A stretch of 5,001 nucleotides of DNA from a bacterium (GTDB taxonomy: Bacteria; JALSQH01), in assembly GCA_027004335.1 (NCBI GenBank), contig JALTID010000034.1, positions 1-5,001 on the forward strand, written 5' to 3'. Under the pieces are notes generated by a model, which was given only the letters and a program-made list of their open reading frames with translations, did no database searches and was not told where the DNA came from. Position 1 is the first letter of the stretch, and every line of letters starts with the position of its first letter. Shown here one piece after another: positions 1 through 5,001 of this stretch. Both the position numbers and the translations under genes were made by a program.

Positions 1-998
1 GCAATTTACCTGGAAAAATAGAGGAGGGTTTGAGGAACATCCCTGATCTATCAACACTGCCCTGTTCCAGTGTGAACGGTGTTCCATGTGGCAGTATAAG
101 ACTGGATTTCTCAGATTTTCAGCCACCGGAAGTTCCCTATGAGAGTTATATAACATATTTTGGTTTTGGTAAAAAAGTTGTGAAAACTTATAACCATGTA
201 ACTTCTTCAACAGAGAAACTGGTGAAGAGTTTCAGTAATGCTACAGATAGGGTTTCAGGGGCATGCAGTGATGCAGTGAATGATCTTTTTTCCTCCTGTG
301 AGAATGCCAACGGATTTATAAGAGAGATAAATGAGAAGGCTACTTTTGTAAAGGGAGAAGTCAGTACCTATCGTTCTAAAGCCGATCACTACTGTGGAGA
401 GATTAAAGGTAAGTTAGGGGGTATTAAAAGGGGAATTAACAATAACGATATACCTGATTTTAACGTTGATTCCATATTTTCCCTTATAAGGCGTAACAGA
501 AAAAAGGGATGCAGTGAGTTAAGGAGCAAATATTTTATGGTGAAGAGTAAGATAGATGCTCTTACAGGAGAAGCTGAGCAGTTAAAGGGAAAGCTTATTG
601 GTAGATGCAGGTCTTTGATAAATGATGTTACGCAACCATATCACTCTTTGAGAGATAGGTATGACAGGTTTACCCATAAAGTTGATTCACTTCTTTCAGA
701 GCAGTTTATCATTGATCCTGAGAATTACATAAGATTCCGCTATCAGCAGTATAGTGGTCGGTTCTGGAGCTGGGTTAATCAGCGGGAGGAAGATTTTAAA
801 GGTAGAGTGGTTGGTGAGATGGAGAAGAATATTCCTGAATTACCACAGCTCAGTATTCCTGACCCGAAAAGGTGTGATCCAGAGTTGTATTACATAGGCA
901 TCTATGCTGTGAGGCTTCATTCAACTGAGATCATTCCTGTAGATTTTTCATCTATAAGAGGAGTTATCAATGAGGCGAAGAGAGAGGGGCTTTATTAA
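1..998 (+). CDS. Cysteine-containing, probably exported helical protein of unknown function (5'-partial)
   Basis: I do not recognise the family. The reading frame (codons beginning at base 3) is open to the left edge, so the gene most likely starts outside the window. A TTG at base 30 could be a start, but the AGGAGG at 22-27 is only 2 bases away, too close for normal initiation, and a protein beginning there would have no signal peptide. Numbered from that TTG, the visible part has eight cysteines (12, 20, 79, 90, 122, 161, 193, 282). That even number suits a disulfide-bonded protein outside the cytoplasm. Residues about 45-220 are rich in K, E, S and D and look helical, possibly coiled-coil; the C-terminus is rich in aromatic residues and proline. 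The TAA stop lies 29 bases inside the next gene, a TadG-like pseudopilin, so the two are probably translationally coupled. A pilus-associated periplasmic or surface role is inferred from context only. Alternative: a complete 322-residue protein with a TTG start, following a gene that ends at TAG 19-21. Confidence 0.7.
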   Translation, partial: NLPGKIEEGLRNIPDLSTLPCSSVNGVPCGSIRLDFSDFQPPEVPYESYITYFGFGKKVVKTYNHVTSSTEKLVKSFSNATDRVSGACSDAVNDLFSSCENANGFIREINEKATFVKGEVSTYRSKADHYCGEIKGKLGGIKRGINNNDIPDFNVDSIFSLIRRNRKKGCSELRSKYFMVKSKIDALTGEAEQLKGKLIGRCRSLINDVTQPYHSLRDRYDRFTHKVDSLLSEQFIIDPENYIRFRYQQYSGRFWSWVNQREEDFKGRVVGEMEKNIPELPQLSIPDPKRCDPELYYIGIYAVRLHSTEIIPVDFSSIRGVINEAKREGLY

Positions 999-2124
999 TG
1001 TAGCCATTGCACTCCTGCTGTTTGCTGCAACCCTTGTTGGGGTGTGGGGAGTGGAGTACATAAAGAGAGTAAACGCAGAGAAGAAATTCAGACAGAATGT
1101 TGATCAACTCACTATAAGTGCTGCGTCTTTTCAGGCGATGACCATGAATGGAGTTACCGTTCTGAATGACGGAATAATTGCTGATGATACTACGGCAGCG
1201 GTTGTAGCAGCTGGATCGGTGATTGTTGGGATAGTTGCATTAATTGCAGGTGGTGCAGGTCTGGAAATAATTATAGATGGTTTAAGGGCCTCAAAGAAGA
1301 TTATAGATGTTGGTAATAAGATAGAGGAGCTCCAGAAACATTGGGCTTCTCTGGGTTCTATTTTTACATATCTGCCCTATCTAATGTTTTATACACGGAA
1401 GGCCAGGGAACTTAAAAATCAGAAAATGATTTTTCTGCCTCTTCCCTTCCTCCCTGATCTCTCCACTGGAAGTGGCAGGAGAAAAGTTACCTCTGAGTAT
1501 GATCTCAAGATTCATGTGAGCTGGTCCCTTGATAAGGCGGTAAAAGGAGTATTAAAGGAACTTCTCTATCTTGCAGATAAGAGAGTAAGAATGGCGGAGG
1601 AAAAGGAGGCTGGAAGATTTGATAAAAAGGTTGATACTATGGTGGGAAAACCTTTCTGTAAGGCAGGAAAGGTCCTTTTTGCAACCTCCAAACATCCCTA
1701 TAAAAAATGCAGAATCTGGACTTTGAAAATTGTTGGGAGTAAAAGTGGCTTTTATAAGTCAGTTCAGAATGCCTTTGACAATGGATGGAAGGGAGTGAAG
1801 AGGAGCATTTTGGCCAGTGTGGATTCCTGGGATTTCAGTGGGGATAGAGTCTTTGGAGTTAAGATACCTGTGCCGGCGGTAATCGCAGAGAATTTTTACC
1901 AGATTCAAAAGATAGGAACCCTGGCAATATGGGAGAATAAGGGTTTTACTCCTGTAAAATGGCTGGTTTCTAAAAGTGATACCCTGAATATTCCACTGGA
2001 GCTCCAGTTTGCAAGAGCGATGCCTTACAGCGATATTATTGAGGGGGGTGTACCTGTGGTTCCTGACTGGAAGGGAATATTTATTCCCCCTGATCTGTTA
2101 AATGCTCTGGGGGTTAAAAAATGA
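970..2124 (+). CDS. TadG-like pilus assembly protein (pseudopilin with N-terminal anchor)
   Basis: A 384-residue protein, probably a minor pseudopilin or assembly factor of the Tad pilus, anchored in the inner membrane with its bulk outside. A short basic leader (RRRERG, Gly7) is followed by a membrane segment (about 8-28), then VEYIKRVNAEKKFRQNVDQ and ISAASFQAMTMN. This matches the TadG-like pattern of an anchor, an arm, then an Ala-rich stretch of the type seen as ADAAALAAA...QA..LN. A second hydrophobic Gly/Ala/Val segment lies at about 74-102. Cys230 and Cys247 could form a disulfide. The C-terminal ARAMPY followed by a PDWKGIFIPP stretch resembles the end of TadG-like proteins of Deltaproteobacteria, as I recall them. 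The usual Glu at +5 of prepilins is missing, so processing by the prepilin peptidase is uncertain. The ATG is preceded by GAGGAG (958-963) at 6 bases. The gene overlaps its upstream neighbour by 29 bases and the next by ATGA. TadG-like is a family-level call; the middle domain (about 150-330) is not recognised. Confidence 0.72.
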   Translation: MRRRERGFINVAIALLLFAATLVGVWGVEYIKRVNAEKKFRQNVDQLTISAASFQAMTMNGVTVLNDGIIADDTTAAVVAAGSVIVGIVALIAGGAGLEIIIDGLRASKKIIDVGNKIEELQKHWASLGSIFTYLPYLMFYTRKARELKNQKMIFLPLPFLPDLSTGSGRRKVTSEYDLKIHVSWSLDKAVKGVLKELLYLADKRVRMAEEKEAGRFDKKVDTMVGKPFCKAGKVLFATSKHPYKKCRIWTLKIVGSKSGFYKSVQNAFDNGWKGVKRSILASVDSWDFSGDRVFGVKIPVPAVIAENFYQIQKIGTLAIWENKGFTPVKWLVSKSDTLNIPLELQFARAMPYSDIIEGGVPVVPDWKGIFIPPDLLNALGVKK

Positions 2125-2474
2125 AGAGAAGGAGTAATAGGGGGGATGTACTTATTATTGCCACACTGGGTATTTTTTTAATTGCCCTTTTGCTGTTGCT
2201 GTTTCAGAAGATTGTTATTTCCCAGCTCATTAAAAACGAAGCCATGAGTTACGCTGAGAAGGCTGCATATATAAAGTTCCTAAAGGGTAAAAATATCGCT
2301 TCAGGTAAAGTTTTTAAGGAGAATTATGGTGAGTTTGCCGGTAAGAAGATAAGTCTCACTGTTAAAGATAATTTCTGGGGGGTCAGATCAAAAGTTAGGG
2401 TAAAAATTCCCTACAAAAATAAGACTATTGTGGAAAGTTTCCATATTACAGCTCCGGGGAGGATTATAAAGTGA
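2121..2474 (+). CDS. TadE/TadF-like small membrane-anchored pseudopilin
   Basis: A 117-residue protein with the layout of a minor Tad pseudopilin: a basic leader ending in RG (Gly8), a membrane segment of about residues 9-28, then a helical arm of about 29-58 (KIVISQLIKNEAMSYAEKAA). A beta-rich C-terminal part follows (ISLTVKDNFWG, KVRVKIPYKNKTIVESF), similar in outline to TadE-type soluble domains. There is no Glu at +5 after the glycine (the sequence is DVLII), so this is not a textbook prepilin and may stay uncleaved. It starts in an ATGA overlap with the TadG-like gene and ends in a GTGA overlap with the next one. This argues for coupled translation and a matched dose. The ribosome site is weak (a G-run at 2109-2113), consistent with dependence on coupling. 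The assignment rests on architecture and neighbours rather than a diagnostic motif. Confidence 0.6.
   Translation: MKRRSNRGDVLIIATLGIFLIALLLLLFQKIVISQLIKNEAMSYAEKAAYIKFLKGKNIASGKVFKENYGEFAGKKISLTVKDNFWGVRSKVRVKIPYKNKTIVESFHITAPGRIIK
2458..2462 (+). promoter_or_regulatory. Ribosome binding site for the GTG start at 2471
   Basis: GGAGG within a GGGGAGG run lies 8 bases before GTG 2471 and fixes the start of the 434-residue exported protein at that GTG. The next residues form a signal peptide, which supports the same start. Confidence 0.75.
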
Positions 2475-3775
2475 GGAAACTTTTCTGGGTATACTTAACA
2501 GCAATTTTTGTTTTTTCCGCAACCCTGTGGCCCATACCGATAATTGACAGAGAATTATTTGATCCTGCAACATATTTCACTCAACAATTAGGAAAACGGT
2601 TTAAGAAAAGTGTATCAGAGTTTCTTGTAAATGGAATAAAGATTTCCTATTTAAAAGTTGATCATGTGGGTAAAGAAGATAGCGCGAGACTTTTTATGTT
2701 ATTAAAAGGATTAGAGTTAACAAATGGTTACATCAATGCTTATAAAAATTTTGAGGGAAAGAGATTACCTCCTCCTGTCCCTTTCTTTGATTTGCCATTC
2801 CTAGCTCCGGGAAGAAGAGGCGATCTATCCATTGATTATCTTTTATCAGAGACCGGAAATACAGACAGAAATGCTCTTGTTAGGCGTCTTGTTAGATATT
2901 ATGCAAAACAGAAGAGATCCCCCATAACACTTTTTGGGTTGCTTCATTTTGCGTATTGTATGAAGTGGATAGATAGTGATAATCTATTTAGTTTATTTAA
3001 AGCTACCAATCCTGTTATCGCTTTTGTCTACAAAAAATTCATTAAACCCCATTATAACGAGAAAAGGAGAGAAGAGGAGTGCTACTCAGATATTTTTGAA
3101 AAGTTAATTGAAGAATTAAAGCCCTCCCTTGGTATCTCTATAAATTCTCTTAAAAAGGTCCATGGTAGATGGACACTTACAGGTATTGTGATTCCAGAGT
3201 TGAAGCTTCAAAACTTCCTCCCTGTTATAACCCCAGGAAAGTATTATCTTCCTGCTACCATTCCTGAGGCAGATGGTTGTGGAGAAGTGCTGCCTGTGCT
3301 GGATGTGAAGAGTTTCAGGGGAAGGATAGTTAATAAAGAACTTCACGGAAGATTCACCCTTGGTGTCAGTGAAAATGAGGATGATGAATATCTTGTGAGA
3401 TGTGTGGGAGAACAGCTTGAAAATTCAGGGTGGTCTCTCTTTGATGTGGGACAGATTTTAGGTGGAATAAGAGATGTTCTTGGTTCTCTGGGCAGTAATA
3501 TCACCTCTACAACATCTGATAAAACTTTTGTGCCAGTGGTAAATCTGGCTCTCAATGAATCTGGTGCAGAGGAAGAGATTTCAGATGTGAGGGGAAAGAT
3601 TGATGGTATTCTGAACAAAATTTCAAATATAAACATTAACAAGAAAAATTTTAAATTCTACCTCCGAGGGGAGGATAATGCCATAGCTATAGTTACAGGT
3701 GGTTCTATGGAAGTGAGAATAAGTAAAAAGGTCAAAAAGAAATTTTCTACTCTGTTGATTATGGAGGTCAGGTAG
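2471..3775 (+). CDS. Exported protein of unknown function in the Tad pilus operon
   Basis: A 434-residue protein I cannot assign to a family. It begins with a basic n-region (MRK) and a hydrophobic stretch of about residues 4-24 (LFWVYLTAIFVFSATLW), read as a signal peptide or N-terminal anchor; no clear lipobox Cys is present. After that come a proline-rich patch (about 98-113, RLPPPVPFF then LPFLAPG), a helical, basic-aromatic middle (about 130-215) and a beta-looking region (about 225-310). Next is a Gly/Ser-rich stretch (about 325-350), with a C-terminus carrying short beta strands and a basic KKVKKK segment near 420. Four cysteines (163, 204, 270, 311) suit an oxidising compartment. It overlaps the preceding pseudopilin gene by GTGA and is followed directly, with no spacer, by the TTG of the next small prepilin-like gene. 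Being inside this operon suggests a periplasmic or surface role in the pilus, possibly adhesin or assembly factor; that is inference. Confidence 0.8.
   Translation: MRKLFWVYLTAIFVFSATLWPIPIIDRELFDPATYFTQQLGKRFKKSVSEFLVNGIKISYLKVDHVGKEDSARLFMLLKGLELTNGYINAYKNFEGKRLPPPVPFFDLPFLAPGRRGDLSIDYLLSETGNTDRNALVRRLVRYYAKQKRSPITLFGLLHFAYCMKWIDSDNLFSLFKATNPVIAFVYKKFIKPHYNEKRREEECYSDIFEKLIEELKPSLGISINSLKKVHGRWTLTGIVIPELKLQNFLPVITPGKYYLPATIPEADGCGEVLPVLDVKSFRGRIVNKELHGRFTLGVSENEDDEYLVRCVGEQLENSGWSLFDVGQILGGIRDVLGSLGSNITSTTSDKTFVPVVNLALNESGAEEEISDVRGKIDGILNKISNININKKNFKFYLRGEDNAIAIVTGGSMEVRISKKVKKKFSTLLIMEVR
3763..3767 (+). promoter_or_regulatory. Ribosome binding site for the TTG-started small prepilin-like gene
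   Basis: GGAGG, inside the last codons of the upstream gene, lies 8 bases before TTG 3776. It is the main reason for accepting the TTG as a real start. Confidence 0.7.
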
Positions 3776-3931
3776 TTGAAGAGAGGTGACTCCGGCCAGG
3801 TAATGCTGGAGGAGATAATCATATTGATTTTAGTGGTAATTCCTCTGATTGTTCTGATAGCAGTTGTCATGAAAAAATTATCACTGCTCTATCAGATGGA
3901 AGATTTGCTTATGAAAGTCCCTGTTTTATAG
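3776..3931 (+). CDS. Small prepilin-like protein (Flp/TadE-like, 51 residues, TTG start)
   Basis: A short gene easily missed because of its size and TTG start. The product begins MKRGDSGQVMLEEI, a basic leader ending in Gly7, then QVMLEE with Glu at +5. This is the recognition pattern of Tad-type prepilin peptidases and nearly the same as GQSMLEY in the Flp pilin downstream. A hydrophobic segment (about residues 14-31, with one proline at 23) follows, then a short amphipathic tail (MKKLSLLYQMEDLLMKV). The predicted mature form is about 44 residues. It could be a minor Flp-type pilin or a very short TadE-like pseudopilin; the second Glu in place of the Flp Tyr at +6 favours a minor role. The TTG touches the stop of the upstream gene, and the TAG stop at 3929-3931 shares its G with the ribosome site of cpaB. 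Such tight packing between two real genes supports it being coding. Confidence 0.82.
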   Translation: MKRGDSGQVMLEEIIILILVVIPLIVLIAVVMKKLSLLYQMEDLLMKVPVL

Positions 3932-3935
3932 GAGG
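3931..3935 (+). promoter_or_regulatory. Ribosome binding site that selects ATG 3941 of cpaB
   Basis: GGAGG lies 5 bases before ATG 3941. Two in-frame GTG codons at 3935 and 3938 overlap the site or sit too close to it, so ATG 3941 is the likely start. Confidence 0.75.
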
Positions 3936-3940
3936 TGGTG

Positions 3941-4654
3941 ATGAAGCTTAAGAAAAGAGAAAAGGTGATCATTTCCATATCAATTCTGGCGGGCTTACTT
4001 GCAGTGGTATTACTCTATGGAGAAATTTTATCCTATAAAAAGAAGCTTCAAAATGTTAAATATGAAGTGATTATAGTTGCTAAAAAAGATCTTTTACCTG
4101 GATCCACGATAAATAAAGAGAATCTTATCTACAGTAAAATTCCTGAAAGATATTTCTCCAGCAATTTTATAAAACGGGGGGATGAGAATTTCATAGTTGG
4201 AGCCATTGTAAAAAGGGATATAAAGCCATACAAGCCCATTTCTTCCTGTCAGATAATACCCTTTGGAGGAAAGGATTACTATATTTCAAAATTGCCTTCT
4301 GATGTTACTCCCCTTACCCTCTCTCTTGATCCCGAGAGCCAGATTGGAGGTATGGTAAAGAGAAGTGGTAAGGTGGATATCTATCTCTTTTCACCATTAA
4401 ACAATGGTCAGTTAGTCCCACTGGTTGGAGGTATAAAAGTTGTCTGGATAGAGAAAAGTGGAGGCAGAGTAAATGTAACTGTGGCTCTTAAGGGGAAGGA
4501 GCTTTATAAAGTGATGATTGCCAGAAACAAGGGTGTCTTATGGATAATACCTTCCCGGGGAAAATTGCCTTCAAAGCCCATTGCATGGGATCAACTTATG
4601 GGAGTTAAAAAGAGAAAGAAGTTACCAGGGGTGCAGATATTAAGAGGACAATAA
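3941..4654 (+). CDS. cpaB: Flp pilus assembly protein CpaB/RcpC
   Basis: A 237-residue CpaB/RcpC-family protein of the Tad pilus. It sits in the periplasm, anchored by one N-terminal membrane helix (about residues 8-28), and in characterised systems works with the outer-membrane secretin. After the anchor comes an SAF domain (about 41-105) with its typical opening VIIVAKKDLLPGSTINKENL and the later IVGAIVKRDIKPYKPIS. Then comes the RcpC/CpaB core (about 120-205), with LSLDPESQIGGMVKRSGKVDIYLF corresponding to the family's conserved G..(K/R).GD.VD(V/I) region and a closing VLWIIPSRGKLPS. A basic tail (KKRKK, 223-227) ends the protein. The length is slightly short for the family (usually about 250-300). 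The start is ATG 3941, chosen over two upstream GTG codons by ribosome-site spacing. The Flp pilin gene follows after 16 bases and a secretin-like gene after that, the neighbours expected for this function. Confidence 0.93.
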   Translation: MKLKKREKVIISISILAGLLAVVLLYGEILSYKKKLQNVKYEVIIVAKKDLLPGSTINKENLIYSKIPERYFSSNFIKRGDENFIVGAIVKRDIKPYKPISSCQIIPFGGKDYYISKLPSDVTPLTLSLDPESQIGGMVKRSGKVDIYLFSPLNNGQLVPLVGGIKVVWIEKSGGRVNVTVALKGKELYKVMIARNKGVLWIIPSRGKLPSKPIAWDQLMGVKKRKKLPGVQILRGQ

Positions 4655-4658
4655 ACAT

Positions 4659-4664
4659 AGGAGG
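4659..4664 (+). promoter_or_regulatory. Strong ribosome binding site of the flp pilin gene
   Basis: A full AGGAGG lies 6 bases before ATG 4671, the best-placed ribosome site in the window. That fits a structural pilin needed in many more copies than its neighbours. Confidence 0.75.
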
Positions 4665-4670
4665 TGTGTT

Positions 4671-4865
4671 ATGTTACAGAAGATCAATGAAAAACTAAAG
4701 AATTCCAGAGGCCAGAGCATGCTGGAGTATATTCTCATAGTTGTTTTTGTAGTTGTGATGGGGCTTGCCGTATGGAAGGCTTTTGGGCAAAAAATTAAGG
4801 ATCTTGTGTCCAACTCCACGTCAGCTATTTCTACCCAGACTGATGATATTTTTCAGAGTAAGTAA
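4671..4865 (+). CDS. flp: Flp-family type IVc pilin (major pilus subunit precursor)
   Basis: A 64-residue prepilin, the likely main subunit of the Tad pilus fibre. A 14-residue basic leader (MLQKINEKLKNSRG) ends in Gly14, the predicted cleavage site of a TadV/CpaA prepilin peptidase. The mature protein starts QSMLEYILIV, which carries the Flp signature: Glu at +5 (Glu19) followed by Tyr at +6. A hydrophobic helix follows (about residues 20-38, YILIVVFVVVMGLAVWKAF), then a short polar tail rich in S, T, D and Q. The predicted mature form of 50 residues is typical for Flp pilins. The gene has a perfect AGGAGG at proper distance and lies between cpaB and a secretin-like gene, close to the order in known tad/cpa loci, where flp often comes first. 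It shares an almost identical GQxMLE cleavage region with the small gene at 3776-3931. No terminator follows it within the 32-base gap. Confidence 0.93.
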   Translation: MLQKINEKLKNSRGQSMLEYILIVVFVVVMGLAVWKAFGQKIKDLVSNSTSAISTQTDDIFQSK

Positions 4866-4897
4866 GCCATAGTTGTTGAAACTCTGGATGGTGAAAG

Positions 4898-5001
4898 ATG
4901 AGGAGAGTTTTCAGCTTAATATTAGTAACTTGGATGTGTGCTGTTTCTCTCTTTTCTCTCTCCACCCTCACCATTACTGTGGGCCAAACAAGGAGGATAA
5001 G
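4898..5001 (+). CDS. cpaC: Secretin-like pilus protein CpaC/RcpA (3'-partial, N-terminus only)
   Basis: Only the first 34 residues are inside the window, and the frame runs off the right edge. They show a signal peptide (MRR, then VFSLILVTWMCAVSLFSLS) followed by TLTITVGQTRRI. This looks like the opening of the N-terminal domain of CpaC/RcpA secretins, where a strand of the type L.(L/V).VGQSR(V/L) precedes the valine-rich repeats. In a Tad system this protein would form the outer-membrane channel through which the Flp fibre leaves. ATG 4898 is the first start after an in-frame TGA at 4892-4894; GGTGA at 4890-4894 is a weak, close ribosome site. The position directly after cpaB and flp supports the call. 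With so little sequence, another exported Tad protein remains possible. Confidence 0.7.
   Translation, partial: MRRVFSLILVTWMCAVSLFSLSTLTITVGQTRRI

Noticed and set aside
30-998. TTG at base 30 as the start of the first gene
   Set aside because: The AGGAGG is only 2 bases before it, the frame is open to the window edge, and the protein would lack an export signal despite eight cysteines. Treated as an internal codon, though a TAG at 19-21 in another frame keeps the alternative alive.
2388-2573. Minus-strand open frame of 61 residues
   Set aside because: It lies antisense across the junction of two well-supported genes, has no family resemblance and no convincing ribosome site.
3200-3211. Perfect 12-base palindrome TTGAAGCTTCAA
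   Set aside because: It lies inside a coding region, is a single copy around a HindIII-type core, and such a palindrome is easily a chance result in this composition.
3116-3870. Three minus-strand open frames of 70-99 residues
   Set aside because: They are antisense to the 434-residue exported protein and the small prepilin-like gene, and their compositions look like reverse-complement shadows.
3935-3940. GTG codons at 3935 and 3938 as the start of cpaB
   Set aside because: They overlap or lie within 2 bases of the GGAGG; ATG 3941 has proper spacing.
4866-4897. Terminator after flp
   Set aside because: There is no GC-rich stem followed by a T-run; the next gene starts within 32 bases.

Overview
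The window is a stretch of a bacterial chromosome carrying part of a Tad/Flp-type pilus (tight-adherence, type IVc) locus. Every supported gene is on the + strand and the genes are packed almost end to end: several overlap, and the largest gap is 32 bases. This looks like a single operon that begins before the window and continues after it. I see no RNA genes, mobile elements, CRISPR arrays, internal promoters or convincing terminators. Arginine is written mostly as AGA/AGG and ATA is common for isoleucine, and the sequence looks moderately AT-rich. Together with the strong AGGAGG-type ribosome sites, this would fit an anaerobic or thermophilic bacterium (for example a Deltaproteobacteria-like or deep-branching lineage), but the taxon cannot be fixed from this window.

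Layout. (1) Bases 1-998: the 3' part of a gene for a cysteine-containing, probably helical, probably exported protein of unknown function. (2) 970-2124: a TadG-like pseudopilin with an N-terminal membrane anchor. (3) 2121-2474: a small TadE/TadF-like single-anchor protein. (4) 2471-3775: a 434-residue protein with a signal peptide and no recognised family. (5) 3776-3931: a 51-residue TTG-started prepilin-like gene. (6) 3941-4654: CpaB/RcpC, the SAF-domain assembly protein. (7) 4671-4865: the Flp pilin. (8) 4898 to the window end: the start of a gene whose signal peptide and first mature residues look like a CpaC/RcpA secretin.

How they work together. The Flp pilin would be cut by a TadV/CpaA-type prepilin peptidase and assembled into the fibre. 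CpaB and the CpaC-like secretin would form the outer-membrane/periplasmic channel. The TadG-like, TadE-like and 51-residue proteins would be minor or priming subunits. The two larger exported proteins of unknown function (1-998 and 2471-3775) sit between the pseudopilin genes, so they are candidates for tip, adhesin or periplasmic parts of this pilus type. The ATPases, platform proteins (TadA/B/C/Z) and the peptidase are not in the window. The cpaB-flp-cpaC core is recognisable; the five-gene block in front of it is the less familiar part.
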